A stretch of DNA of 64,000 bases from Girardinichthys multiradiatus (GCF_021462225.1 NC_061812.1:50399848-50463847), one strand, 5' to 3'; counted from the first letter of the stretch, positions 21,200 through 36,100 are shown. The notes: a model not told the origin generated them from the sequence alone. Translations and numbers: made by a program.

Positions 21200-24100
21200 G
21201 GGAATACTTAAACAACACAATATAACTCCAAGTAAATCAAACTTCTGTGAAATCAAACTGTCCACTTAGGAAGCAACACTGATTGACAATCAGCTTCACA
21301 TGCTGTTGTGCAAATGGAAAAGACAACAGGAGGAAATCTTTGGTGATTATCAAGACACTCAATAAAGGAGTGGTTCTGCAGGTGGGGACCACAGACCACT
21401 TCTCAGTACCGATGCTTTCTGGATGATGTTTTGGTCACTTTTGAATGTTGGTGGTGCTTTCACACTCGTGGTAGCATGAGACGGACTCTACAACCCACAC
21501 AAGTGGCTCAGGTAGTGCAGCTCATCCAGGATGACACATCAATGCCAGCTGTGGCAAGAAGGTTTGCTGTGTCTGTCAGCGTAGTGTCCAGAGCCTGGAG
21601 GCGCTACCAGGAGACAGGCCAGTACACCAGGAGACATGGAGGAGGCCGTAGGAGGGCAACAACCCAGCAGCAGGACCGCTACCTCTGCCTTTGTGCAAGG
21701 AGGAACAGGAGGAGCACTGCCAGAGCCCTGCAAGATGACCTCCAGCAGGCCACAAATGTGCATGTGTCTGCACAAATGGTTAGAAACCGACTCCATGAGG
21801 ATGGTATGAGGGCCCGACGTCCACAAATGGGGGTTGTGCTCACAGCCCAACACCGTGCAGGACGCTTGGCATTTGCCAGAGAACACCAGGATTGACAAAT
21901 TCACCACCAGCACCCTGTGCTCTTCACAGATGAAAGCAGGTTCACACTGAGATCATGTGACAGACGTGACAGAGTCTGGAGACACCGTGGAGAGCGTTCT
22001 GCTGCCTGCAACATCCTTCAGCATGACCGGTTTGGCAGTGGGTCAGTAATGGTGTGGGGTGGCATTTCTTTCCGTGTGCTCGCCAGAGGTAGCCTGACTG
22101 CCATTAGGTACAGAGATGAGATCCTCAGACCCCTTATGAGACCATATGCTGGTGCGGTTGGCCCTGGGTTTCTCCTAATGCAGGACAATGCTAGACCTCA
22201 TGTGGCTGGAGTGTGTCAGCAGTTTCTGCAAGATGAAGACTATTGAAGCTATGGACTGGCCCGCCTGTTCTCCAGACCTGAATCCGATTGAGCACATCTG
22301 GGACATCATGTCTCGCTCCATCCACCAACATCACGTTGCACCACAGACTGTCCAGGAGTTGGCGGATGTTTTAGTTCAGGTCTGGGAGGAGATCCCTCAG
22401 GAGACCATCCACCGTCTCATCAGGAGCATGCCCGGGCGTTGTAGGGAGGTCATACAGGAACGTGGAGGTCACACACAATACTGAGCCTCATTTTGACTTG
22501 TTTTAAGGATATTACATCAAAGTTGGATCAGCCTCTAGTGTGTTTTTCCACTTTAATTTTGTGTGTGACTCCAAATCCAGGCCTCCATTGGTTAATAAAT
22601 TTGATTTCCATTGATGATTTTTGTGTGATTTTGTTGTCAGCACATTCAACTTTGTACAGAACAAAGTATTCAATGAGAATATTTCATTCATTCAGATCTA
22701 GGATGTGTTATTTGAGTGTTCCCTTTATTTTTTTGAGCGTATTATTTCTGACATTGTGCCATATGTTACAATGAATTAACCAAAGCTGTAATTTTTGTCA
22801 ACATCTCTATTCCTTGAAAAGATGGACAGAAATGTTTTGTGTCTTTTTCAGATCGATAAACTGGACAAGGCCGTGGCAGCGGCCCACACCTTCTTCCAGG
22901 CCAACCCGGATCACATGGAGATGAAGCAGAACCTGGAGTACTACAGGATGATGGCAAGAGTAGAGGAGGAGAACTTCAAAGATCTGGAAGCTAAGCCACA
23001 TATGGTGAAAACTAGTCTTTATTAGCGGTGCACCGACTGCAGTTTTCTGGCCGATCACCAATCTTTAAAAAGCCTGACCTGCTGATTCCGATTTTTGCTG
23101 ATGCCATTAAACTTTTTTTTTTTTTTAATAACTGACACTGTCAGGTGTTACAAGGTCACAACACACCTTCAATGATCTACTTTTATTTTGAAAACCACTG
23201 AACAATACCCATAAAACAAAATAAAGTGCACAACAGTATTTTGCTTTTACAAAATCACAACGTTGGAGGTCAGTTGAGGACAAACTAACAAAACAACTTA
23301 AAAATGTCCTGGGTTTCCTTGTAGTGTAAAAATAAAATGCCCAAATTCAGCAGTTTTGTAGCTATTTAAATGTACAAACAATCTGCAACAGTTCACAGGA
23401 CAAAAGCTCCTACAAGTCAAACATTCTACAAAAAATAAAGTGCAGCTGTGTAACATTTTCAAAAGTCAAAGTGTAATAACAAGAATTAACATTGGTACAG
23501 ATAAGTTGTTCTCACAGAACTATTGTAATCATTTGTACATTAGTGGCAGGTTTTTTTGATGAGCAAAAGCATTTCTGCTTTTTCACCAGATGGGTAACTC
23601 ATCTATTACATGTCCAGCCAAGGTAAACAGGTGATCGCTTTCAATGCTTGTGCATTGGGCAGAGAGATAGGCTTGGGCTAGTAGAGCATGTTCAGGGAAA
23701 AGATATTTATTGAGCCTCCAGTAAGCCTTTGGGTCCTGGATCCTGTTGGTGGGAACCTCAGATAGGTAGTTCTGTACCTGCATGGCTGAAGGGCTGGCCA
23801 GCTGTTGCTCCTTATCAATGTTTTCCTTCTGGATTTCATTGTGTTCTGCAAACAGTAGACTACACCTTTTGGCTGCAAGTGGATCAATGTCCAGAGGTCC
23901 CAGTTCAGTGGATGTTCCTGCAACAGGTTTCTCATCCACAGGTGTGCATCTGGTCTCCCCTCTGCAAGTTTGGCCAAAAGGAGCAGTTTCACTTTATCCT
24001 TCACTTCTGCTAAGAAGTAGTGATTCTTGTACCTTGTTTTGCATAAACAAAGAAAGATGGGTCAATCATTGTGTTTCGTATATACTAAGAATTTTTATGA

Positions 24101-27100
24101 CTTGCATGTAAATAAATACAATCCAATAGAGCAATTTTCATTTTAATTAGGTTTTTAAAATATAGTAGTGGCTAATAGTAATTATGTCTAGAAAATACAA
24201 TATTCATAGTTATTTGCCTTGGATCAAGAATAGTGGCCAAGCTGTACAGAGGCTCATGCTCAGTGTTGTTGAATCTTCTCACAACAGTCTCCAACAGTGT
24301 GGCTTTGGCTGTACCCACCCCATGGTCTGTGTTTGCTTGCCTTTCCAAAAGCCATTTGCGTGCAGTGACAACCTTGGATGACATCTGCTGCTGTAGCTGT
24401 TGGCGAGCAGATCTCCTTTGTGAGTTCCTCAAAAGGTGCGAGGATGGTTAGCACTGACCTAACTGTGTCTGTATATCATAGAGTTGGGAATAGACAAACA
24501 TCGAATGCTTAAAATGTCCAACAATTTGCCTTCCTGTTACCACAATATCTGTGATGCTGTGCTAGCTGTCCCTCATTTACAGCGAGTTGCAGTGTGTGCG
24601 CCAGGCAGGACAAATTTCAAGTTGGCATCATCCGGTGCTATGGCCATATTACGAGCGTTTTCCCGTAAAACGACGTGAACTCTTGCATGATTGATTTCCG
24701 ACTGACCCAGCACCGTCTTAAACTCTGTGGATAAATTGGCAGCAGTGTGAGACCCCGATATTTCTTTGCAGTGTAAAAGTACTTGATTGCGTTCAAATTG
24801 TTCGTCTATCCACTGCACAGTAAGACTGAACCATGGACATTAAACTTACATCAGAAGTCCACATGTCTGTTATAAAGCTGCGTGTCTTTGCATCAGCTTC
24901 TACCAGGCTGCGGGTGTGTCTCAAAACTTGGTCAAACGGCGCCGGTAATGCAACGTCTGAAAAGTATCTCAGACTTGGCACATTATATTATGGGCTAAAG
25001 TGCTGCATCGAGTTTCTGAAACCTCAATCCTCAACGACTGAAAATGGGTGGTCGTCCAATGCCATGAACTCCGTATGCTTCCTCGTAGTAACTCTCCTCT
25101 TTTCATTGCTCGTAAGAGCTAATAACGGGCCACTGACTGATTCTTTGTGCATGTGCAGACATGACCTGGTGGGTGGGTCTGTCAGTCAGCCCTGTTTCAT
25201 GGCAGAGCAGAAAGGAGACTGTGGCTGCTTTCAGACCTTATTACAGGTAGATAAGATCGGTTTCACATGTAGGTATCGGCCGATCGCAGACCACCCGAAA
25301 ATAATGAGAATGGGGCCGATCTATCGGTGCACCCCTAGTCTTTATTCTGCTGATCTCAGCAGTTTGAGCTGCTTTGCTAAATCATCAATTCTAAAACCAA
25401 ATAACGAGCAGTAAAATGCACTCTTTGCTCAGGCCGAGTTTCTGATGGGAAAGAGCTTCTATAGTGACGACTCTTTTGGACTGGCAGCCCAACATTTTGA
25501 GAAGGCCTTGGGTGAATACTTCACTGCCAACAAGGAGTGCAGAGCTCTGTGTGAGGGAGGCTACCGCTTTGATGGATACACCTACATGGAGTACAGTGCA
25601 GACCTGTTCCAGGCCATGACGGGTGAGGCAAAGCTGACATTGTCTAAGATTCATGGAAAGAGACACTCTGAAATGAATCACACACACTGCAGCAACTTAT
25701 CATGATGTTCATGTAAATGTGGTTGTTTTGTCAGATCACTATATGCAGGTGCTGAACTGCGAGCAGCACTGCCCTGTGGAACTGGCCTCTACTGCTGGCA
25801 GAGAAGGTCCTTTTGAGGACTTCCTTCCATCTCACTTCAACTACCTGCAGTTCTCCTACTACAACAGTAAGTTCATCAGCCTATTCCTATTCATAATATC
25901 CACACCATGTGCCGTTATAAAATGAAACCTAATTTAAGGATGCGTCGATATGCAAATGCTTTACCTCAGCTCCTTCCAAAGTATTCATACTTGCTGAAAG
26001 TTTTCACATTACAACCACAAGCATCAATGTAAGGTATTGGAATTGTATGTGACAGACGAACAAAACGTAGTACATTATTTGGAAGTGGGAGTAAAGTTAT
26101 GCATGGTTTTCAAACTTATTTTACAATGACTCAACTTGCGTGTATTCTAATGTCAGTATAATTCCATCTGGTCTGTGAAGACCTCAGAGATTTATTGAAC
26201 TGTACTGTACAGTATGCCTCATAAAGAGCAAGGGACACAGCAGACAGTTCAGGGCTAAAGGTATGGAGAAGTTTCACTTTTGTGGAAGAGAGGCTAGAAG
26301 AAATCCATTGGTTGAAGTTTTTCACAAACCATAGGGGACACAGCAGGGCTGTGGGGTAAGTTAATTTGTCAGATGAGACCAAAATCCCCAATTTTTTTTT
26401 TTTGATTACATTTAAAATAGTATGTGTGCTGGGAAACTAACCATGCACAATACCTTGACCACAGCATCCCCACAATGAAACATGGTGGTGCTGTAGGGAG
26501 GCGTATCTTCTGCAGAGACATGGAAGAGGTGATGGGAAGATGCATTGCTTTGTGTTGGTTTTTTCTAAAAAATGTAGAGGGTTGGGGCTGCAATGCAGAT
26601 AAGCATGAAAACAAAAATTATACCAATCAATTTAATTGGATGTTTATGAATTTCATGAAGGCCATGTTTATCCCTTAGAATAGATGGATGTGTAAAAAGT
26701 ACAATCTGGTACTTTTACTAAAAAAAACTAAACTACAAAAAACAAAACATAGTTTAGGAGTTGGGATGAAAATACATCTATGAAAAAATGATGTCATAAA
26801 ACCTAAAATTCTCTTTTATTTCAATAATACACAAATGAATGTGATGATAGGTAACAGGTTTACATAGTGTGGAACACAAATAATAAATTCATTCCTACAC
26901 TTGGTTTTACCATTACCTGATTGCAAACATTATTTACCAATAATAATGTATACATTAAAATTTTAGCTTTAGTATCTTTCCTTTCTGTATTAACAGCCTA
27001 CAACACATTCAGTCAGAAATGGAGAATTTTATCAGTAACAATTTCATTGAAGCATTTATCAGAAATAAAGTACAGATGTATCAGTGCAGCATGTAGTGCT

Positions 27101-30100
27101 GGAGGAAATATTGTACAACAGTTTTTGTTTTTTCCAGGGTTATGCCTCTCAGAACATACTAAAAACAATCTGCTCATTACCAGGTTCTAAACTTATTTAA
27201 ATCATACCTCAACTGTGTGTATCTCTGCTTTCATCAGACATGCTGGTTGTGTGTAGAAGCTGTGTGGTAACCAGCTGGGACTGGGTTTTGCAGTGATGCC
27301 ATTTTGTGGAGTTTTGTTTACTTTCTGATTCAACTGCTTCTAGTTTGAACTGTGTTTGCTGTTCATACAAATAGTTTATATCAGCTTTTAACCAAGATTT
27401 GAACATTTCTGTGGATACCACACATATTTATCTTTAACTAAGGGGACTTACAGTAATGAAAGAAAAAAAAAAAGTTCTTCCACTGGTCCTGGGGGTTGAA
27501 TCATTTATATTAGCATATTCCTCTTGCTGCTTGCTTTTGTTACCAATTTGATTGTCACAAATCAAGGCATTAACTGAGTCTTACGTTCAATAAGCCACAC
27601 TCGTCTTATTTCTCTGTTTAGTCGGAGTTGTTTGTTTTTTATCAGAGTTTCATGGTTTCCTCCTTGTTTAGATTATTTTTACATTTATTAAAGCGGTCCA
27701 TTGCCCTGCGATGGACTGGCGACCTGTCCAGGGTGTACCCCGCCTCTCGCCCATAGACTGCTGGAGATAGGCACCAGCTCCCCCGCGACCCACTATGGAA
27801 TAAACGGTAGAAAATGACTGACTGACTTATTAAAGCGGTTGAATGACAGCATAAACATGTCATCACTGGTCAGATCAGGGAGGGGACCAGAAAAAATCCG
27901 ACATTGTTTTGGCCAACTTACACACTGAAGCAACACTAACTTTGGTGACCTACGATTGGCGTGACCTGGTTTTATTAACGCTAGTGTGAATAAAAATCTT
28001 TAAAAAAAATCTGTATTTATGCATATCCTTAGCCAGCAGTTTTAGGTAGGATTTGATGTAGCCTGTTTTGGCCCCTGGCAAACGTTTGACTATGGTCACT
28101 GGTGTCTCTGGTGCCATGTTTCTGACTATAGAGGTGCCAATTACCAGAGTCTGCTTCTCAGCGGGTGTGTTGCTGCAAACTGGTCGGTGGTGACCCGTGG
28201 AATGGGATCTAGGGTTATGCTTTCTATGGACCATCACCCTTCCGTCCTGCAGTCCTGGCTGCGTGGGCTCTGCTGAAGAACTGCTAAGGAGGAACCCTAG
28301 GTGGCTCCGTGCTGGCTAATGGGCCTCGGCTATCTGTTGGTTTTTTTGCAGCATGGAGGTGGTCCTACAATTCCGACACCCTCGTCTCCAAAGCTACAAA
28401 AGTGCTAGATTTATTATATGCACCATGATCACTAAAGGAGGCAGAGAGAGAAACAACAGGAGAGACAGAATGGCTAGCCATAGTAGAGCTGCAGCTAATA
28501 CTAAGCAAGCAACTCCTTACCACTATGAGAAAAACCGTGTGAAATCCAGAGGGTTCCCAAACATAAAGCAGCAACAGGAAATGTGTTTTAACTCTCTTAT
28601 GTGTTAAAATAAGTCAGAGATGTCACAATAAAGAGAATTAAGTTTAAATCAGGGTCTTCTAGATTATCTAAATCAACAAAAGACTTACTTCATAAAAGAA
28701 AAATCTGTTTTGGTATGGCCTAGTCAGAGTCCAGAACGTAGTCAGAGTCCAGAACGTAGTCAGAGTCCAGAACGTAGTCAGAGTCCAGAACGTAGTCAGA
28801 GTCCAGAACGTAGTCAGAATCCAGAACGTAGTCAGAGTCCAGAACGTAGTCAGAGTCCAGAACGTAGTCAGAGTCCAGAACGTAGTCAGAGTCCAGAACG
28901 TAAATGATTAAACATCTGTAGGATTACTTGAAGACAGCTACTGACAACAGATGTCCTCACAATTTGAAGAATGTTCATGGTAGATTTGGCAAATCCTGCT
29001 AGGTCAATATGTGAGATGCTGAAAGAAGACTGAATGCTGAAATTGAATGAAAATGTGGTTCGATAAAGTTTTTTATTTTAACAGTGTGCACACTTATGCA
29101 TCCTGGTTAATGTAGCTATTTTATTATCTGTTTTTATCTAATAAATTAATTTCAGTTTAAATGTATAGAATAAATGTCACATTATATTAGAGGTGAAGCA
29201 GTTCATCTTATTAATCGATAAATGAAATAATCGTCAACTAATTTAGTAACCGAATAATTATTAAGTGGAGTATACAGACTCTAAAACATGCCTTTTGCTG
29301 AGAGAGCAACCCATTGACAGCAGCAATTAAGCCAAATCTGTACGAAAAACCCGTTTTGCATTTTAGATTAAACAACTCCAGAACTCCTGAAATGGCATAA
29401 TTTTAGCTTCACGTAAGTACTGCTCCTGTTTTTATAAATGTTTTGTACAACTGCACCTGGCAACATGCCACAAAATGCATTATTGTTTTTTTAATTTAAA
29501 GACTTTATTATTAAAATGCCATTAAATCGAATTTTTTACGTTTTTGCCATTTACATTGTTCGAAACACGTTTGCTGAAGTATGATAATTTACTAAAAGTA
29601 TCTATTGTTAGATAAATGGAAAAAAATTATCGCTAGATTAATCGATTACTATTAAAATCAAAAGCTGTTGCCCTACAATATATATGGGAAAAGTTTATAG
29701 ATGGTTTCGAATGGTTTTAAAACACAAAAGCCCGGCCTTTTAACCATGATGTTTGGATTTCTGACATTTAAAGACACATAGACCTTACATTTTTAATGTA
29801 TTGAAATCAGCCTGTTATAGTACAGTTAGAATTAACTTAACTTTACCAGATGCAGTTTTTCTATGCCTATAGATTTGTCAGAAGCTACGATTCTGTTTTA
29901 CTGAAAATGTTTTAACTCAAAATGTTGAAATGAAAAAAAAAAAAATCCCCAAATCTCTCAGACTTTTAAGTAAACTGACTTGGAAGCAAATAATGTTGTT
30001 GCTCCTCACTCTCATCCTTTGACTCCCTTTTTGCAGGTGAGAAGTATGAAGAGGCCATAGAGTGTGCTAAGACCTTCCTGCTGTTCCACCCTGAGAATGA

Positions 30101-33100
30101 GATGATGACCCAGAATCTGAACTATTATTCTGCTGTGCTGGGCAAGGACAAGGCAGCAGCCATATCAGCCAGACAGGTACTGCTACATTGTGTTTTTACT
30201 GGTTTTTATAAGAGTGTCTTCCTGCTAATGCAATCAATCATCTGCAGGGTTGGCAATGAAGAACAGTAAAACAATATGTCCTAAAAACAAACAACTCAGT
30301 TTCAGCTTTGAAAATCCCTTTCTAATTTAAAGTAAGTCAAGTTTTGCCTCAATGCTTATTTGAACAATCTATCCAACCAAATCTATTATAAGTTCTGCAT
30401 TCAGTTATACTATTATAAGAGCTTTTGAACGTATTTGTCGTAATTTGGATGTGCTTTATGAAAAAGGTTCTTAAAATATATCAGATTATGAGGACATCTC
30501 TTGTCCACAGCCATCTTTACGTAAGTGCACAGTTTCTGTCAGATTTAGTTCTGGACTCTGACTAGGCCCTTCCGAAACTTTACATTTTCTTTGACTGAAG
30601 TCAATCTTTTATTAGAGTGGTTGTATGCTTCATCTTCATCTTTTCATGTACACACTTGAAGGGATTGATTGAGAAGTTACTAGTTTTTGAAACAATTCGT
30701 AGTTTCTCTCTAAACATAACTACAGATCATGGTGCTGCTACCACCATGTTTCACAGTGTGTATGATGTTTTGGTGGAAGTCTATGGTGAAACTTGCTTTT
30801 TGGAATATTTAAGTTTGTTTCATCAGACCAAAAATAATTTTCCCTGGATGTTTTTTAAAAGGCATCTTTCTCACAACCTAAGCAATGCTTAGGTTGTGTT
30901 CTACAAACACTTCGTAGTGTTTGTAGAACACTACTAAGGAACAATTATTGCAGCGCCCTGAGTGTTGCTGTTGGCTTATTAGCAGCACCCCTGACAAGGT
31001 TATAAGGTTTGCCTTTTCATTAGTTTTGGAAAAATTAAGTGTTTTTATATTCTCTCCATATATTTAATGGTTAATGGCCTGCACTGGTATAGCACTCCAT
31101 CAAGTCCCCAGAAACCCCAAAGCACTTTACACTACAGTCATTGATCCATTCATACACAAATTCACACACTGACTGTGGTGAGCTGCATTGTAGCCAAAGC
31201 TGCCCTGGCACAAGCTATGGATTTATTGTTGCCTGAGAACATAAACTGCCACATATACTTCCTGAAAAATTTGAATATCATAAAAAAGTTCAATATTTTT
31301 GGTCCCTCATTTTGGAAAATAAAACTCTTATATAGATTCATGACACATAATGTGAAATATTTCAAGTCAATGACTCGGTGCAATTTGCTGGGTTTCCTTA
31401 GATAGAAAAACTTTTTAACCAATTTGAATAAATAACTGAATCTGACTGTTTGATAGTTAGGATTATTGGAATGTATGAACCTGACTTGAAATCTTTATGA
31501 TTAGATTGAATTGACTTTGTAAAGTGCCTTGAGATGACATGTGTTGTGAATTGGCGCTATAGAAATAAACTGAAACTGAATTGAATAATTAAGGCTTACA
31601 GATGATCAAAACCCAGAATTAAGTGTTTCAGAAAATGAGAATTTTGTGGTAAAGGTAAATATTGGAAACTCCTAGGGCCTCATGTACGAAGCGTGTGTAC
31701 GCACAAAAACCTTGTGACATAATGTTTTACACACAACTCGGCATGTACAAAAATTAACTTTAAAGAGAGCGGAAATCCACGCAAACTTTTGACCTGCCGT
31801 GAAAATATGCGGCAGCCATGCAAACCTTTTTAATCGACAGTGATAAACTACAGAGAACTAAACCTACCCTAAATACGCTGACATATTATTTAATTCATGG
31901 AGCATCAATGCAGCGTCATTGCAGGTACTCTCTCCTTCGAGCAGTGCATTCTGCTGGCGGGGCGGAGGGTCTGTGGGAGGGAGTGGGACTGCTTTGTCCT
32001 GGGGCGGCTCTGGTTGGCGGGCTCGTTTGAACCAGGTAGGCCCCTCTTTTGCACATGACCCCCTCTCCATATGGCGGTTGGGATGGGGGGTTGGGATCTG
32101 GGCCGAGGTCATTGAGGTTAAGGCAGTGCTGGCACTAGTCTGGGCTGGTGCTGGGGCGGCCTGCCTGTGTCCAGCCAGGGGACTACCTCCTGGGTCTGGG
32201 GGCTGCTTGCCCCTCTGGGTTCCGGTACCTGGACCTGGGAGTATAGTTTATTCATGGAAACTGTGAGTAAGTGTATGACGTCCATTGTGTTGTGTCTTTA
32301 TGTTGGCCGCGTGTGTGTGATTGTTTTTATATGTACGCATGAAGGTGGGAATGTGTGATTGTGACTGTGTACGCCTGATTTTGTGTCAGGTTGGGTCTTG
32401 GGCTGCTGCATCAGCTTAGGCCCCACATTTAATGGGGGCCTAAGCTGATCCAGGAGAAGGAGCAGCCCTGTCGGTGGCTGGTGTCTCATCCCGCTGGTGT
32501 ATTGGTGGTTTTCGGTGGCCGCTTTCCAGTGATGTGCCCCGAGGTCTTGTGTCTGTCGGTCCATGGCTGGATCTGCTCTGGCATAGACGCCTGCCAGCAG
32601 TGCCTATGGGCTCATTGCTGCAGCTCTCTGGGGCCTCTACACTGTGGCTCATGGGTAGTTCCTCTGGGGCTCTCCTCTGCTCTTCTCTGGAGCAGTAGCA
32701 GTCTTCAAGGGTGTTATCTTGTATTCCCTTCACCCTTCTTTCTCTACTCTATTCTTTTCTCCTTCTATCCCTTTTTTTCTCTCTTGCTTTTTTTTTTTCC
32801 TTTTCATTTCCATCTCCATGTCCATTGCAATTGAAATAATCCCAAAGTAAGGTTTATATCTCTCATATATATATAAAATCTGCCATAATGCTTCACTTGT
32901 GAAAGTAAATCTGTTGGGCTTCTACTTAAAATAAGGACAATATTAAAAAACAAGAAAGTTGAGTGGAAGGAAAAAGTGAGCTAGGGAAAGGTACAGCAGC
33001 CACAGGGATGGCCGTAGGTTATAGAGGTTTGTCAACCAAAATTCATTCAAGAATTTGTGGGAGCTTAAGCAGGAGTAACTAAGGCTGGACTTAGCACATC

Positions 33101-36100
33101 AAGAGCCACAACGAACAGACAAATTCTACACATAGACTACAAATGTCACATTGCTCATGTCATGCCACTCCTGAACCAGAGACAAAATCAGAACCATTAT
33201 ACCTGGGCTGATGAGAAAATGGATTGGACTGTTGCTCAGTGGTCCAAAGTCCTCTTTAAGGATGAAAGTAAAGTTTGCATTACATTTTGTGACCAAGGTT
33301 CCAGACTCTGGAGGAAGAGTGGAGAGGCATTGAATCCACATTGCTTGAAGTTCAGTGTGACGTTTCCACAGTCACTGATGATTTGGGTTGCCATGTCATC
33401 TGCTGGTGTTGGGGTTTTCTGAAGTGCACAGTCAACACAGCCATCTACCAGGAAATTTTAGAGCACTTCACGCCTTCGTTTACTAAAAGGCATTATGGAG
33501 ATGCTGATTTCATCTTCCAACAGGACGTGGTACCGGCCCACACTGCCAAAGTTGGATCAATGACCATGTTTTTACTGTGCTCAAATGGCCAGCAAACTGG
33601 CCTTACCTGAACACCAGAGAGAATCTATGGAATGTTGTCAAGAGGAAGATGAGACACCAGACCCAATGATGCAGATGATCTTAGGTTGCTAGCAAAGCAA
33701 CCTGAGCTTCCATTACACTTAAACAGAACCACAGGCTGATCACCTCCAGGCCATGTCTCATTGATAAAGTAATTCATGCAAAGCGGCTGAGTAATGAGTG
33801 CATAGAAATGAACATACTTATCAGAAGCCTGACGTTTCCATTTAAAACATTTCTTTATTGATCGTATGTCATATTCTAATTTTCTAAGTCACTGAATTTT
33901 GGATTTCCATTATCTGTAAGCCATAATCCTCATAGTTATAAGAAATAAGGGCAAGAAATATTTCAGTCTGCGTGTAATGTGTTTAGTCATTTGGTTAATG
34001 CAAACGTGAAAATGTTACAATAGATTCCACCTCTTCTCCTTTTGGACAAACAGAAATAATATCAACAAAAGCCGGTTGCAGTTTTCTACTTAATATCTTG
34101 TTCATTTTTAGCACAATTTTTATGTATTTTGTGTTTGCGTTGGAGAGCTCCACAGATTAAATCGATGTACAGCAAACAAAAACACACACAAAAAAAAAAA
34201 CACTTGAAATTTTATCATGTAAACAACAGCTCCATCTAGTGGTTTAGCTGGAGAAAGCAACCATCTTAAAAACTACAAGTTATCATGTATGAGGTTAGTG
34301 GAAAAATATTAGAACATCACATGCAGTTCTTCTGGCCTCTGAAACTCTTACAAATGTTTTAATTGACTGTAAACAATTCTCCAAGTTCTTCCCTAGTTTT
34401 TATTTAACAATTGCAAAAAACGTCAGTGTCTGTGTCTTCAAGAAAGTTCTTGTTTTTTTAACAATGCCATTTTAATCAAGACTTGTATTTCATATCAGTA
34501 AAAATAAAATTAAATAACATGGTGCCTTTTAAAAGTGCATTGCATTATTAGGTTAAGTTGCATTTAATTGCCTTTAACTTCAGAAATTTAAAGCTTATAT
34601 ATATTGATAGTTCTGTATCTGTTTTCCAGATTTGTTTTTTGGCATTTTTACATCACCCTCCCACAGTTTTCTAAATCCAGTGCCTTTTCAGGTTCTTCAA
34701 GCCCAAATGGTCCTGACTACACACTGTGCCCAATTATTAGGCAAGTGAGCATTCTAACCATATCATCATTTTTATGCAAGTTTTCTACAACTTGAAATCC
34801 AATGAATTTATTTCAGGATCAACTCGGCAAAAAACCTTTTTGAAAACAATTCTATTAAGGTAGCCATTGATGGCTTTCATGCTGTTAATAGTTACAATCA
34901 GAGATGCATAATTCAGTGGATTAAAATAAATGGATGCCAAAATGCTTCTAGAGGCTCTAAGCACAGAAATAATTCACCAGCATTGGAACAACCTCCTCCA
35001 CTTTATATTATCTTGATTTTGTCACTGAAAAAAATGTGCAAAGTCATTGCAGGACTGCTCTGACAAGAGTTCAGGTTGATCAAGTGGTGAGGGACTAGTA
35101 AACCTGTTAACAGTATCAACTAAAGCATTATATTGGTTTTTAATGATAATGTGAGAGAAGTATTTACCCCCACGTTGTAACGTAATAACTACATCTGATA
35201 ACAAGATCTTCCACTTCTTTTATATTAGCTGCATAAATGTTAACATCTGGATTGAACAGCAAAATATTAAAGATATTCAGAATTTCCCTGTGGTTCTTTC
35301 TAAAGTAAGAAAATCTGCCCCGTTTGAAAATGGTCTTAAAGATCTGTAGGTCAGCCTGTTACCTTTGGCATCTCTCTTACCTTTGCTATTATCATTACGG
35401 GGATGGATTCGGGGCCACAGTTTGGTTTTTACCAAACAAACAAAATATGTTGAAATTTATAGCATTCGAATATAAATAATGACTTTCTCTGACTTCCTGT
35501 ATCTGACCTTTAACCCAGGTGGTGAAACAGTACATCCAGCAATCCATACTGGAGAAGGAGCTGCTCTACTTTGGATATGAAGCTTTTGGAATCACATTTT
35601 TAGATCCGGTGAGACAATAAAGTAATTCTCATCTTTTTTTCTTATCAATTGCGATTATGGAATACTGATAACTAAAAGTTCTCTTTAACATGCAAATTAA
35701 ATGTTATTTTCACTGTAAGGACACTTGGACTCCAGAGGATGTCATGCCAAAGAAGCTGAGAAACAAACACAAGTAAGATTTATGGAAGATTGATTTATGC
35801 ATTGTAATATTTTGCTTTATGCTCCTGTTTCGGTTTGCATGAGCTTGTATTTTGGATGATCTAATCACTGTGAATATTTGTAGAACATTGGTTATCTTTG
35901 TTCATTAATCAAATATATTTTGGTGAAACACAATCAAATTTATACCACAGGTGGCTGGCTTTTCTTGATACATTCTGTGAGTTCACATTCAGAACAAGTT
36001 TGTGTAAAAAGAAAAACTCTGCATGTGAAATTTTTACACAGTTTGAAGTTTGAATCATTCACATGTAGAGAGTTTTTCATACGTGTAAATATTTAGCTGT

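Noticed and set aside
28721..28900. Regular repeats that might suggest a CRISPR array
   Set aside because: There are no spacers; the units are contiguous, and the DNA is vertebrate.
28710..28907. A 65-codon frame of Ser/Gln/Pro/Glu/Arg repeats that looks like an RS domain
   Set aside because: It is entirely the product of an 18-bp minisatellite inside an intron, with no flanking coding signal.
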